Below are positions 17,692 to 26,395 of a stretch of 64,000 nt of DNA, piece by piece. Numbering within the stretch: position 1 is the stretch's first letter; each line of letters starts with the position of its first letter. The notes beneath the pieces are model-generated. The model ran no database searches and was not told the DNA's origin. It saw only the letters and a list, made by a program, of their open reading frames with translations. Origin of the DNA: Streptomyces zagrosensis (GTDB lineage Bacteria; Actinomycetota; Actinomycetes; Streptomycetales; Streptomycetaceae); contig NZ_JACHJL010000020.1 of the NCBI RefSeq assembly GCF_014203645.1, positions 62,001 to 126,000 on the forward strand, in the 5' to 3' direction. The translations under genes were made by a program, and so were the position numbers.

Positions 17692-18584
17692 GCGCCGTCT
17701 TACGAGCCCAGGCACTGGGCAAGAAGTACAAGCAGCGCTGGGCGCTGCAGAACTGCGACCTGGACGTCCCCGCCGGCCGAGTGGTGGGCCTGGTCGGCCC
17801 CAACGGGGCCGGCAAGTCGACCTTGTTGAAACTGGTCTCCGGCATGCTGACCCCGACGACCGGCACCATCGAGGTGTGCGGTGGCCGTCCTGCTGAAGAC
17901 ATGGAACAGCTGGCCAAGGTCGGTTTCGTCGCCCAGGACACCCCGACCTACTCCGCGCTGAGCATCGCCGACCACCTCGACTTCGGCAAGCGCCTCAACC
18001 CGAACTGGGACGGCGAACTGGCGCGCGACCGGATCCGTCGCCTGGGCCTCGACCCCAAGCAGCGGGCCGGCAAGCTGTCCGGCGGCCAGCGCGCGCAGCT
18101 CGCTCTCACCCTGGGCATCGCCAAGCGCCCAGAACTACTCGTCCTGGACGAACCGGTCGCGGCGCTGGACCCGCTCGCCCGACGGGAGTTCATGCAGGAC
18201 CTGATGGAGGCCGTCGCCGAACACGAGCTGAGCGTCGTGCTCTCCTCCCACCTGGTCTCCGACGTGGAGCGGACCTGCGACTACGTCATCGTCCTGGTCG
18301 ACTCCCGGGTGCAGGTGGCCGGCGACATCGATGACCTAGTCGCCTGCCACCACCGGCTCACCGGACCGCGCCGGGCCCCGGACACGCTCCCGGCCGGTCA
18401 GCACGTCATCACCGCCAGCCACACCGACCGGCAGACCACCCTCCTGGTGCGCACCGACACCGCGGTCCACGATCCGTCCTGGACCGTCAGCCCGCTCGAT
18501 CTGGAAGACATTGTTCTGGCCTACATGACCCGGCCCGCCAATGCGGTTCGTGACACCCGACCCGCACTGGAGGTACTCCGATGA
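17688..18584 (+). CDS. ABC transporter ATP-binding protein
   Basis: A 298-residue nucleotide-binding subunit: Walker A GPNGAGKST near residue 42, Q-loop VAQDTPTY, signature LSGGQRAQL near 130 and Walker B LLVLDEPVAALDP near 155, with a switch His in VLSSHLVSD. Codon 5 is TTA (17700-17702), the rare leucine codon read by the bldA tRNA in Streptomyces, so translation may be tied to development. Start and stop overlap its neighbours by four bases, so the regulator, ATPase and permease are one operon. Confidence 0.92.
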   Translation: MSAVLRAQALGKKYKQRWALQNCDLDVPAGRVVGLVGPNGAGKSTLLKLVSGMLTPTTGTIEVCGGRPAEDMEQLAKVGFVAQDTPTYSALSIADHLDFGKRLNPNWDGELARDRIRRLGLDPKQRAGKLSGGQRAQLALTLGIAKRPELLVLDEPVAALDPLARREFMQDLMEAVAEHELSVVLSSHLVSDVERTCDYVIVLVDSRVQVAGDIDDLVACHHRLTGPRRAPDTLPAGQHVITASHTDRQTTLLVRTDTAVHDPSWTVSPLDLEDIVLAYMTRPANAVRDTRPALEVLR

Positions 18585-19585
18585 TCTGGCTGACCTGGCG
18601 CCAGTTTCGCACCCAGGCCGCCGTGATGTTCGCCGCCGTGGCTGCCCTCGCCGCCACCCTCGCGGTAACCGGACCGCAGCTGGCCGACCTCTACCGAGCT
18701 GCTGGCAGCGGCCTGGTGGACCAGGTCTCCAGTTCGGACCAGACCCTCTACTACACCGGCCTGCTGGTCGTGCTCGCCGTGCCGGCGGCCATCGGGATGT
18801 TCTGGGGCGCCCCGTTGGTCTGCCGTGAACTGGAGACCGGCACCCACTACCTCGCGTGGAACCAGGGCATCACCCGCACGCGCTGGCTGGCAACCAAGCT
18901 GGGTCTTGGCGCGGCGGCATCCATGACCGCTGCCGGACTGGCCGCACTCGCGGTGAGCTGGTGGAGCAGCCCCATCGACCGTGCTGTCAACGGCGGTGCC
19001 GCGACGGACACATACTTCCCTCGACTCGACCCCGTGGTGTTCGCCGCACGCGGTGTCGTCCCCATGGCTCATGCCGCCTTCGCCTTCGTCCTGGGCGTCG
19101 CCCTCGGCCTCGTCATCCGCCGCACCCTAGCCGCGATGGCAACCACGCTCGTCGTCTACGCCACCGTCCAGCTCGCTGTGCCGATGTGGGTCCGGCCTCA
19201 TCTGATCGCCCCGGATCAGACCACCGTGCCGATCACGGCCGGTATCCCCATCAATATCCAGGAGGGCGCGAAGCAAATCGTTGCCCATCCTGAAGTGCCC
19301 GGTGCCTGGGAAACCTCCCAACAGACGCTGAACGCCGCCGGCCGGCCGGCTCCTGTGCCGTCGTCCTTCGCCGAGTGCCTGCACACCGAGTCGGGCCTGC
19401 CCACCGCGCAGCAAATCGACGGCTGCATCGCCGACCTCGGTGCCCAGGGCTACCAGCAGCAGGTGACGTACCAGCCCGCCGGGAACTTCTGGGCCCTTCA
19501 ATGGGCCGAGACCGCGCTCTACCTCGGCCCCGCCCTGGCCCTGGCCGGGTTCTGCGCCTGGTGGATCCGCCACCGAGTGACCTGA
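18581..19585 (+). CDS. ABC transporter permease
   Basis: A 334-residue membrane protein with about six hydrophobic segments: near residues 17-40, 60-80, 105-130, 165-190, 195-215 and the C-terminal LGPALALAGFCAWWIRH. A large extracytoplasmic loop (about 215-295) has two Cys residues that may form a disulfide. It is the partner of the preceding ATPase. YtrA-linked pairs of this kind usually export or sense cell-wall-active peptides; the substrate here is unknown. A strong hairpin follows 28 bases after the stop. Confidence 0.85.
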   Translation: MIWLTWRQFRTQAAVMFAAVAALAATLAVTGPQLADLYRAAGSGLVDQVSSSDQTLYYTGLLVVLAVPAAIGMFWGAPLVCRELETGTHYLAWNQGITRTRWLATKLGLGAAASMTAAGLAALAVSWWSSPIDRAVNGGAATDTYFPRLDPVVFAARGVVPMAHAAFAFVLGVALGLVIRRTLAAMATTLVVYATVQLAVPMWVRPHLIAPDQTTVPITAGIPINIQEGAKQIVAHPEVPGAWETSQQTLNAAGRPAPVPSSFAECLHTESGLPTAQQIDGCIADLGAQGYQQQVTYQPAGNFWALQWAETALYLGPALALAGFCAWWIRHRVT

Positions 19586-19613
19586 CGGACACCAGTTCCA
19601 CTACGGGAGTAAG

Positions 19614-19648
19614 CGCGAGGGGCAGCCGGGGCCCGGCTGCCCCTCGCG
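19614..19648 (+). terminator. Strong terminator of the GntR-ABC operon
   Basis: A perfect 17-bp stem (CGCGAGGGGCAGCCGGG and its complement, one-base loop) 28 bases after the permease stop. No T-run follows, which is normal for Streptomyces. Confidence 0.85.
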
Positions 19649-20380
19649 GCGTCGCGGGGCCCACGGGCTTGGTCTGTTGGTCGGGACGCCAGCGGCGTCG
19701 GTCAGGCGTGGGCTGTCAGTTCCTCAATGCGCTCGGCGGACCCTCGGTCGGTAGGGGGAGATCGACGTCATCGACGTACCGCGCGACTCCCTTTCCTACT
19801 CGGCGTGGTCCTCACCAGGCGATGCGACCAATCTGGGCGATACATCTGCAACTCGAAGTCAGTGGATGTGATCTGACGCACGGCTTGACGAGATGGCGAG
19901 GATGACGGCGGTGCAGGGGGCGCGAGCACCACTGATCTCGGCCCGACGCTCAATCGGTGCCGGGGCCGGCAGCGTCTTCACCACTCTGCCGTTGGCGATG
20001 ACGCATGCGTCACCTGGCCGTCAAGACGCAAAGTGACTTACTGCCCGGCCAGGTGTGACACAAGCTTGACGCGCTTGCAGCCCAGGCCGGCGGCGTCGTC
20101 GTCCAGGACGGCCTGCTCACGTTACGGCCCCATATCAATACGGCGAAAACCAGCGGGACAGCCAAGTTACCTCCCGGTCGAGTACTGACCGGAGAGAAGG
20201 TCCAGGCGAGCCTGCAAGCCGCGGCTATTCCCTTCGAGCGAAAGAGTCCAACCAACCGTTGGAGGAAGGCCCCGGGTACATCAAGCCGACCCAATACGGT
20301 GACTATGCGGCAGAGGTCGCCTGGCTGCTAAGAGTCGCCCGGGCCTACTCCACCCTTCCGACCGAAAAGAGGAGCAACCA
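19649..20380. other. Intergenic with a possible decayed gene fragment
   Basis: No complete gene is seen in 730 bases. On the plus strand 20064-20260 reads LDALAAQAGGVVVQDGLLTL, RPHINTAKTSG, GRVLTGEKVQASLQAAAI; a different frame at 20262-20380 reads PGYIKPTQYGDYAAEVAWLL, RVARAYSTLP. The composition looks coding, so this may be one broken reading frame of about 110 residues just ahead of the reductase. I recognise no family. Confidence 0.3.
19999..20012. promoter_or_regulatory. 14-bp perfect palindrome
   Basis: TGACGCATGCGTCA is a perfect palindrome in a non-coding stretch. It could be a dimeric regulator site; nothing nearby identifies the binder. Confidence 0.25.
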
Positions 20381-21382
20381 ATGAAATACCGCACGCTGGG
20401 CGCCAGCGGGCCGACAGTGTCTTCCCTGGGCCTTGGCTGCATGGGGATGTCGATCGCCTACGGAGAGCCGGACGAAGCCGAGTCTCTTCGCACGCTCGAC
20501 CTCGCCGTTGACCTGGGAGTCACCCTGCTGGACACAGCAGACGCCTACGGACGTGGCGCGAACGAGGAACTGCTGGGCCGCTGGCTGCACAAACGAAGGA
20601 ACCACCGCGCAAGCCTGGTGGTGTCCACCAAGTTCGGCCTCCGCCACGACGCGGCCACAGGGCGCGTGGGCGAAGTTGACACATCAGCACCGTACGTCCG
20701 GTCGGCATGTCACGCGTCGCTGCGCCGCATCGGCACCGATCACATCGACCTTTACTACGTGCACCGCCGCAACCCCGCGGTGCCGATCGAGGAAACGGTG
20801 GGGGCCATGGCAGCCTTGGTGGAGGAAGGAAGCGTCCGCTACCTCGGCCTCAGCGAGGTCAACCCCGAAACGCTCCGCCGCGCCCATGCCGTGCACCCCA
20901 TCAGCGCCGTGCAGTTGGAGTACTCGCTCTTCACCCGGGACGTGGTGGAAGGAGAGATGCTCAATACCTGCCGGGAACTGGGCATCGGTGTCGTTGCCTA
21001 CTCCCCCCTCGGCCGCGCCATGCTGACCGGCACCGTCGTATCGCGGGAAGATCTTAACGAACAGGACAACCGCAGGCGCTGGCCACGCTTCGCCGAAGGA
21101 AACATCCACCACAACCTGACCCTCGTACATGCAGTACAGCGCATCGCGACACAGATAGGCTGCACACCCGCCCAAGCAGCATTGGCATGGCTGCTCGCAC
21201 AGGGCGACGACATTGTCCCAATCCCCGGGACCAAGAAACGGCGCTACCTGGCCGAGAACACCTCGGCGGCCGACATCACCCTGAGCACAGAACAAATCGA
21301 CTCGCTATGCCACGCCGTGCCTGCCAACTCTGTCTCGGGGAAGCGATACCCCGACCAAGCGCTCACACGGCTAGGCCACTGA
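20381..21382 (+). CDS. Aldo/keto reductase
   Basis: A 333-residue NADPH-dependent reductase of the TIM-barrel family that reduces aldehydes or ketones. The catalytic tetrad is visible: Asp and Tyr in LLDTADAYGRGANEE (about 47-55), Lys in VSTKFGL (about 85) and His in DLYYVHRRNP (about 127). The C-terminal nucleotide site includes IPGTKKRRYLAEN. GAGGAG precedes the start. It stands alone and shows no clear operon partner; the substrate is unknown. Confidence 0.9.
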   Translation: MKYRTLGASGPTVSSLGLGCMGMSIAYGEPDEAESLRTLDLAVDLGVTLLDTADAYGRGANEELLGRWLHKRRNHRASLVVSTKFGLRHDAATGRVGEVDTSAPYVRSACHASLRRIGTDHIDLYYVHRRNPAVPIEETVGAMAALVEEGSVRYLGLSEVNPETLRRAHAVHPISAVQLEYSLFTRDVVEGEMLNTCRELGIGVVAYSPLGRAMLTGTVVSREDLNEQDNRRRWPRFAEGNIHHNLTLVHAVQRIATQIGCTPAQAALAWLLAQGDDIVPIPGTKKRRYLAENTSAADITLSTEQIDSLCHAVPANSVSGKRYPDQALTRLGH

Positions 21383-21685
21383 ACACCCGGCCCGGCTACA
21401 CGAAGTGAAAGTGGCAGGATCTCCGGCGGGTCCACCACGAGTCCGGCGGAATATACGGTTCAGCCCGCGTGCACGCCGTCCTCAAGCGTGAGGGCGTCCG
21501 CCGGCCGCAAGCGTGTCGAGCGTCTCATGCGCCAGGCCGACCTGGCTAAGCTTCCCCCGCTGTGCGGCAGGTGCTGACTAGTGTGCTGAGTCGTGAGTTC
21601 GCTGGCGGCAGTGGGGTGGGGTAATGCCGGGTCCGTAGCCGCTGTCGTTGGAACTGTCCGATCACGGACGCCGGGTGCTGCGGGG

Positions 21686-21870
21686 CTCCTGCGGCATCCC
21701 CGCTTCCACCTGCACTTCACGCCTACCTCGGCGTCCTGGCTCAACCTCGTCGAGCGCTGGTTCGCCGAGCTCACCTGCCGCAAACTCCGCCGCTCGACCC
21801 GCCGCAGCGTCGTCGAACTCGAACGGGACATCCGCGGCTGGATCAACGAGTGGAACAAGAACCCACCACC
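21686..21870 (+). pseudogene. IS630-family transposase, C-terminal fragment
   Basis: About 60 residues: HPRFHLHFTPTSASWLNLVE, RWFAELTCRKLRRS, then ELERDIRGWINEWNKNP. The WLNLVERWF block holds the third catalytic acid of the DDE domain. The N-terminal two thirds and the last residues are missing. The fragment runs directly into the next pseudogene. Confidence 0.8.
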
Positions 21871-21876
21871 CCTCCG

Positions 21877-22275
21877 GATTTCACCCCCAGCAACAAGGAC
21901 CCCAAGTCGTGTGACGAGTTCGCCTATGCAGGCAGCTACAACAGTGCCGGTACGCCCTCGCAATTCGGCGGGAAGAACCCGACCACATCCGGTGATAACT
22001 GCGTGCAAACCTATGGCACCCGGTACAGCAAGGGCGTGTGGCAGCTGTTTGACGACACCCGTTTCGCCACCCCGAACTGGGAAAAAACGGTCTGCGGCCG
22101 GTCGTCCATGTCGAACTGGTAGAACACCCAGTCAATGCAGCCGTTCAGCAACGACTTCTCCGGCCCCACGGCGAACCGGCTGCTGAACGGGGACGAGTAT
22201 TGGGTGGACTTCCCCGAATTCAAGTACTGCGACGCCAGCAAGACGAACGTGGCGTGCACCGTGCCCAAGCCATAA
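21877..22275 (+). pseudogene. Secreted NucA/NucB-like protein, truncated
   Basis: The frame reads DPKSCDEFAYAGSYNSAGTP, later DNCVQTYGTRYSKG, TVCGRSSMSNW, a TAG stop at 22120-22122, then NTQSMQPFSNDFSGPTANRL, LNGDEYWVDFPEF and a final cysteine-rich end at the TAA. The SCDEF start and GDEYWV end resemble DNase NucA/NucB domains, in which the Asp-Glu pair is catalytic; this is tentative. The 5' part with the signal peptide was replaced by the IS630 fragment, and TAG stands where Gln (CAG) is likely. Confidence 0.5.
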
Positions 22276-22369
22276 CGTTGGCCTGATCGAATGATCGGGT
22301 GGGGCAGGGGTGACATTGGCTGTCTCCCGCCCCACCCGCCTGATCACCACGGCACGAACGGAGGACGCG

Positions 22370-22966
22370 GTGTCCGATGGTCTTGGCTGGATCGAATATG
22401 TCTGGCGCAGCATGGCCGACGACGGCAACCTGTACTTCACCTGCGCCCGGGGTATCGGGCCGCAGGAGCTTGCCGCCCGTGTCGCTGGCGGGCCGATACA
22501 TGTCCTGCCCGCATTGAAGGCCCGCGAGGCAGGGGCAATCGTCAACGGGGAGACGGTCAGCTCGGTCGGCCGTATCGGCACCAGCGGCGAGTGGTCCTAC
22601 CTGGTGGAGACCGGCTGGTGCCCCGGCTGGGATCTGCCTGCGGAGGTGTCCCGCGACGGGGTAGAGGTGCTGGTGCTCGACCCGCAGCCCGACAATCCGC
22701 CGCACATCATGACCTACTCCAAAGACGGCCGCGGCCTGTCCACCTGCATGTTCGATGCCTACGGAGATACCGAGGGCCCGCTCAGGGACGCCTTCACCGA
22801 GGCTGGGATGCTAGCCGGCTTTGACGAGGAGAAAAAAGGTCCCGCCGACACCGACCGGCGGCTGCTGGGCGCCGTGGGGAAATACTTCGACCTCTCCCTG
22901 CCCCGGCTCACCATCTTGGAGGGGCGTCTCCCGGCGGTCATCACCCGCACGTCGCCCCCGTCATGA
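22370..22966 (+). CDS. DUF6461-like protein
   Basis: A 198-residue cytosolic protein. The pattern WIEYVWRSMADDGNLYFTCA, then GIGPQELAARVAGG near residue 35 and TSGEWSYLVETGW near 80, fits DUF6461 (L.....YC.T...G..P.E.L.R.GG.....R.G.W.F..E). Function unknown. The GTG at 22370 is chosen because GGAGG lies five bases before it; the longer frame from 22310 has no site. It begins 94 bases after the truncated NucA/NucB-like gene. Confidence 0.65.
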   Translation: MSDGLGWIEYVWRSMADDGNLYFTCARGIGPQELAARVAGGPIHVLPALKAREAGAIVNGETVSSVGRIGTSGEWSYLVETGWCPGWDLPAEVSRDGVEVLVLDPQPDNPPHIMTYSKDGRGLSTCMFDAYGDTEGPLRDAFTEAGMLAGFDEEKKGPADTDRRLLGAVGKYFDLSLPRLTILEGRLPAVITRTSPPS

Positions 22967-23077
22967 CGTGCGATGGGTGTCTTCTCCGCTTCGCCTACTA
23001 CTGCAACGACACGGCGCCGGCTGCGACGGCGCGGCGGCAGTCGGCCGACTCGCCATCAGGCTGGAGTCGCTGAAACT

Positions 23078-23260
23078 TCATCGTCGCTGCGCATAACGCG
23101 CATGGAGATGCGTCCCAACATATATGCATAGGCTGATGGCAAGTAGGACCCAGCCTCCGCTATTGCCTTTCATTATCAAGAAGGCAGAAAAGGCAACGCC
23201 TGCAATTGTGAAGCTGCAAATGAATAGTAACCACCGCTTCGCGGCAGCACGCTGTTCCAT
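23078..23260 (-). CDS. Small two-helix membrane protein
   Basis: A 60-residue protein: basic start MEQRAAAKRW, a hydrophobic segment at about 11-30, a GNSGG turn and a second segment at about 36-50, with a basic end HLHARYAQRR. No family is recognised and the ribosome site is poor, so it is moderately likely at best. The region has lower GC than its surroundings. Confidence 0.4.
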   Translation of the reverse strand: MEQRAAAKRWLLFICSFTIAGVAFSAFLIMKGNSGGWVLLAISLCIYVGTHLHARYAQRR

Positions 23261-23296
23261 GGACCAGCCTAATGTGGGCACGGATACCACCTTTGT

Positions 23297-23335
23297 GCGA
23301 CTGAGGCCGGGCGAGAGTCGCCCGGCCTCAGTCGC
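23297..23335 (+). terminator. Strong inverted repeat terminator
   Basis: An 18-bp perfect stem (GCGACTGAGGCCGGGCGA with its complement) around a GAG loop, followed by TTGTT on the plus strand. No obvious gene ends just before it on the plus strand, so it may protect against read-through or be a leftover of a lost gene. Confidence 0.65.
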
Positions 23336-23657
23336 TTGTTCATAGCCGCCGCTCACGGCGTCGGATGCGATCTGTCCTGCGTTCCAGGGGACGGCCGGCT
23401 CCCCCGGGGTGGTGCCATCGAATCGTTCGTCGCTGCCTGCGTCACCGAAGACGAGCAACCAGCCACAGTAGTGGGTGGCACCTACAAAATCCATGGCCGA
23501 CCGTCAGGCAGTATTGCGTGCCGGGTGTGTCCTTGCTCAAGGTGACGGCGCAGGAAGTGTATAGATTCCGCCGACGTAGATGTTTTCGGACATAGAGCTT
23601 CGATTGCACTCGAGGCGTGTTGACGTGCGGCAGTGAAACGTGAATACCTGAACGACT

Positions 23658-23801
23658 ATGCAGAGATACCATGACGTTGCACTTAGCCGTCGCATGATCG
23701 ACGAAGCCCAAAATCACAAAGACGGTAAAACCCTAGGAAAATCCTACACGCACAATCGCATCCTCAACAAGGACAAGTATCTGACCTGGACAAAACCCTG
23801 A
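23658..23801 (+). CDS. Possible 47-residue basic peptide or gene fragment
   Basis: MQRYHDVALSRRMIDEAQNH followed by KDGKTLGKSYTHNRILNKDK and YLTWTKP. It is AT-rich for this genome, has an in-frame TGA just before the ATG and no ribosome site. The sequence looks coding and may be the tail of a lost gene. It ends 24 bases before the next gene. Confidence 0.25.
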   Translation: MQRYHDVALSRRMIDEAQNHKDGKTLGKSYTHNRILNKDKYLTWTKP

Positions 23802-23825
23802 CCATATCTACCGTGCGGGGCTAGC

Positions 23826-24455
23826 ATGAGTAACGCGAGCGATTCCATTCGAGGGACGGTGTTTATCCAACACCACACCTTCAGCATCGTGGAGGAGGCT
23901 GAGGAGAACCTAGGGGCAGAAAATCTGCCTCTTAACACCACCGGCCTGGTCGAAATCGAGGACGGCCAGGCGCGGATCATCACAGGCATCCACACCGGTG
24001 ACGTGGAAGTGCAGGTAACCTGCCACCCCTCAGCCTTGACGGCCACCGCAGTAGATGCGGTGTGGCAGGAGGTGGTGGAAGTGCCGGTGGAGACCGTGTC
24101 TGGAAAACTCTATTTGTGGATGAACTCGCCCACCTTGCCAGAAGGGGAACCCGCCCTCCTGTCCCCACATGGGCCCGGCACATATCGACTGCGAGTCCAC
24201 GCCCGAGGCAGAGACACCGCGACGGACAACGCCCTACAGAAAACAACCGAACAGTATTTGATCCAGGTGTGGCCTGCCCTGACACGACCAGTAACCGTGC
24301 TGCGCGCCACCGACCAATGCGGAGCAGAGCACCGAGAGAACACCACCGAGATGCCACCGCGCCCTCCCCGGATCACCACCACAACAGATCCCGGTCAACA
24401 ACTCCTGCGAGAACGCGGCGCCCGCCTGCGATCGGCAGAAGCCGGAGGAAGTTAG
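23826..24455 (+). CDS. Conserved-looking protein of unknown function
   Basis: A 209-residue protein with lower GC than its neighbours at the start. It begins with a beta-rich segment (GTVFIQHHTFSIVEE, ITGIHTGDVEVQVTC), has a middle GEPALLSPHGPGTYRLRVHA and an EQYLIQVWPA strand, then a low-complexity Arg/Pro/Thr tail. I recognise no named family, although the YRLRVHARGRD...E.YLIQVWPA pattern looks like one shared among actinobacterial orphan genes. Codon use is sound, so it is likely real. The start has only a weak GGGG ahead. Confidence 0.55.
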   Translation: MSNASDSIRGTVFIQHHTFSIVEEAEENLGAENLPLNTTGLVEIEDGQARIITGIHTGDVEVQVTCHPSALTATAVDAVWQEVVEVPVETVSGKLYLWMNSPTLPEGEPALLSPHGPGTYRLRVHARGRDTATDNALQKTTEQYLIQVWPALTRPVTVLRATDQCGAEHRENTTEMPPRPPRITTTTDPGQQLLRERGARLRSAEAGGS

Positions 24456-24549
24456 ACCACGCGAAATGTCAAAAGGCCGCCCAGGAAGCACTGACCGTCG
24501 TGCGCGTTCACTGATCAACGCTGAAGGCCCCCACGCGATGGGGGCCTTC

Positions 24550-24745
24550 AGCTTCCCTTCGTACACCCCTGACCTGGACCCGGACGAGGGGTGTGTGGGC
24601 ACACCTGAAGAACAGCCTGGGCAACCTGCCGCCGTGCGGAAATCGACGAACTCGCCGCACGCGCCGGCGCCCGCACCCGCCTCAAACCGATGCAGTATCA
24701 GCTCGGTCTCCTCGACGGATTCATCACCGAGGCCGGACGGATCCC
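24550..24745 (+). pseudogene. IS630-family transposase remnant
   Basis: Pieces in shifting frames: SYTPDLDPDEG, VWAHLKNSLGNLPP and IDELAARAGARTRLKPMQYQ followed by LGLLDGFITEAG. These are the C-terminal end of an IS630-type DDE transposase; the LDPDEG block carries the last catalytic acid. The rest is gone. It is a different IS630 lineage from the fragment at 21.7 kb. Confidence 0.7.
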
Positions 24746-24827
24746 ATCCCCCTCCTGTCGTCACCCCGATCCGCAAAGATCAGTAGCCGTCTGTCTGCCG
24801 ACCCACGGTCACTAGACGTGCTGTTGA

Positions 24828-25412
24828 CTATGGTTGGCGCCCCAGGTAAGCGGCCAGCCGGGTGTACATGTCGGCGTCGTCGGGTACCGGCACGACCGGG
24901 CTGAACGGGCCTTGTTCGCTGCGCTCCTCTGGCGGCGCAAACGTCGAGAATGCCTCGAGTGCCTGCGCGGCAAGGTCGGGGTCGAGTTCGGCGAGCCGCC
25001 GGGTGGCATGTGCGAGATCCCAGGAATGAGCCGTGAACTCGTGGGTGTATGCCTCGAGAGCATGCCGGCCGGGCAGCGTGGCCCACGGTAGCTCGACCAT
25101 TCGGTCGAGCCTCTCGTCGTCGGCCCACACCCGCTCGACCTCGCTACGGGCCCTGGTGAATGCGCTTGCCCAGCCGTCGTCGGCTATGCCGTCGATCACA
25201 TCGGGGACGTCGCGCGCATCGCCTCCGGTGCCGACACGGGCGAGCTTGTGCAGCACGGAGACTACATGCCCGAGCAGCGCGCGAACGTCGTAATCGGCAC
25301 AGGGAGTGCGGTTACTTAGCTCATCGGGACTTACCGCCGCGACCTGCTTCCCGGCCTGATCAAGTGCCTGGGCGAAGATCGGACGCGGGTCACGGGCCAG
25401 CTCTGCTGTCAT
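24828..25412 (-). CDS. TIGR03086-type metal-binding (DinB/MDMPI) protein
   Basis: A 194-residue four-helix protein of the mycothiol-dependent maleylpyruvate isomerase/DinB fold. RTPCADYDVRALLGHVVSVL (about 32-52) and HALEAYTHEFTAHSWDLAHA (about 125-145) supply the three metal-binding histidines. Such proteins are cytosolic thiol-dependent metalloenzymes, often of unknown substrate. ATG 25412 is followed by the typical helix; its ribosome site is weak. Confidence 0.75.
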   Translation of the reverse strand: MTAELARDPRPIFAQALDQAGKQVAAVSPDELSNRTPCADYDVRALLGHVVSVLHKLARVGTGGDARDVPDVIDGIADDGWASAFTRARSEVERVWADDERLDRMVELPWATLPGRHALEAYTHEFTAHSWDLAHATRRLAELDPDLAAQALEAFSTFAPPEERSEQGPFSPVVPVPDDADMYTRLAAYLGRQP

Positions 25413-25414
25413 GA

Positions 25415-25585
25415 TCAGGAGCCTACAAGGACACACTGACAGGGCAACGATCGGCAGGACAACGGTACGGAGTAATCCCTACCAGAGGTCAGTGCATCGT
25501 TGTCGTCCTCCCCGCCGGCGTCGCGGTCGTCGCCGTCGAGCAGGTCATTCACCTCGTCCTCGGTGAGCTCGCGCGTCTCGTCCAT
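25415..25585 (-). CDS. Possible small acidic protein
   Basis: A 56-residue frame, MDETRELTEDEVNDLLDGDD then RDAGGEDDNDALTSGRDYSV, ending three bases before the start of the TIGR03086 gene. It is strongly acidic with a helix-like start. It follows the Tn3 remnant and may be part of a decayed gene. No family is recognised. Confidence 0.3.
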   Translation of the reverse strand: MDETRELTEDEVNDLLDGDDRDAGGEDDNDALTSGRDYSVPLSCRSLPCQCVLVGS

Positions 25586-25590
25586 GACCC

Positions 25591-25866
25591 TCATGATGCC
25601 GACCCGCCCGAGGCCGGCTCAGGCGGCTTGGCCGAGGCCAGCGGTGCTTGATGTGCTCGGTCAGGTAGGGCGAGATGCGAGATGTGCGCCAGGTCCTCCG
25701 GCTCGATCGCCCAGCCCTCTCTCAGCAGTTGCCAGACGATCTCGGCGATGTCCAGGACGTTGTGAAAAATGACCGCGTTCGTGAGCAGAGCATCGTATTT
25801 CATCGCCTTCTCCTGCTCGATGGGGTCGTTGTCGGCGATGACGCCGCGGTGCCGAAGCCGATCCAC
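25591..25866 (-). pseudogene. Tn3-family transposase, C-terminal fragment
   Basis: VIADNDPIEQEKAMKYDALL, TNAVIFHNVLDIAEIVWQLL and EGWAIEPEDLAHIS are the end of a Tn3-type DDE transposase. After AHIS an indel moves the frame and the usual YLTEHIKRFG end becomes scrambled. The N-terminal 900 or so residues are absent, and no terminal inverted repeats are seen. Confidence 0.8.
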
Positions 25867-25950
25867 TGGGAGAACCCGTTGGACGTATTAGTTACGTGGA
25901 ATCTGGCCGGAGAGGATCATGTTCCTTTCCGGCCTCACCACGAACTTGGG

Positions 25951-26328
25951 GTGACAGAAAGAGAAGACAACGCCCAAATCAGTGTCAGTCGGGACGGTGC
26001 GTATTACCGGGTTCGCGCCGGAGCACTGGAGATGCTCTTCCTTCCAGGTCCGAACGAGGCACTGGACGAAGTGTGCAACGTCGATGCGGAGGTCCGTCTG
26101 CCGGACGGTTCACGCTGGAGCGCAACGATCTTCACGGTCGCCGAGGTCGAACGACTGATGACCCGATGGGTTGGTACTGGTGAAGCACTGAGCGGTCGGT
26201 ATTTCTGGTGTTCGGGCGAGTTGATAGTTAAAGAGCCCGGGGTGATACCGATGGCTAAAGTCATCATGGGCTTGCTCGACAACGGCGAGTTTCACCGAAT
26301 CCTTCAGCAGCTCGACGACTCCGTGTGA
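25951..26328 (+). CDS. Unknown small protein
   Basis: A 125-residue protein starting at GTG 25951 (TEREDNAQISVSRDGAYYRV) with RLPDGSRWSATIFTVAEVER in the middle and SGELIVKEPGVIPMAKVIMG near the end. It looks like a compact beta-alpha domain and has good codon use. I recognise no family. The open frame continues upstream across the Tn3 fragment, but that part is unlikely to be translated. It lies just beside a transposon end, so it may be cargo or the neighbour of an old insertion. Confidence 0.55.
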   Translation: MTEREDNAQISVSRDGAYYRVRAGALEMLFLPGPNEALDEVCNVDAEVRLPDGSRWSATIFTVAEVERLMTRWVGTGEALSGRYFWCSGELIVKEPGVIPMAKVIMGLLDNGEFHRILQQLDDSV

Positions 26329-26395
26329 CTCGTCCTTCGGCAAGCTGTAACTTGCAGTTGTGCAGCCTCGAAGACTTCTCGCACCTGTCTCAGGC

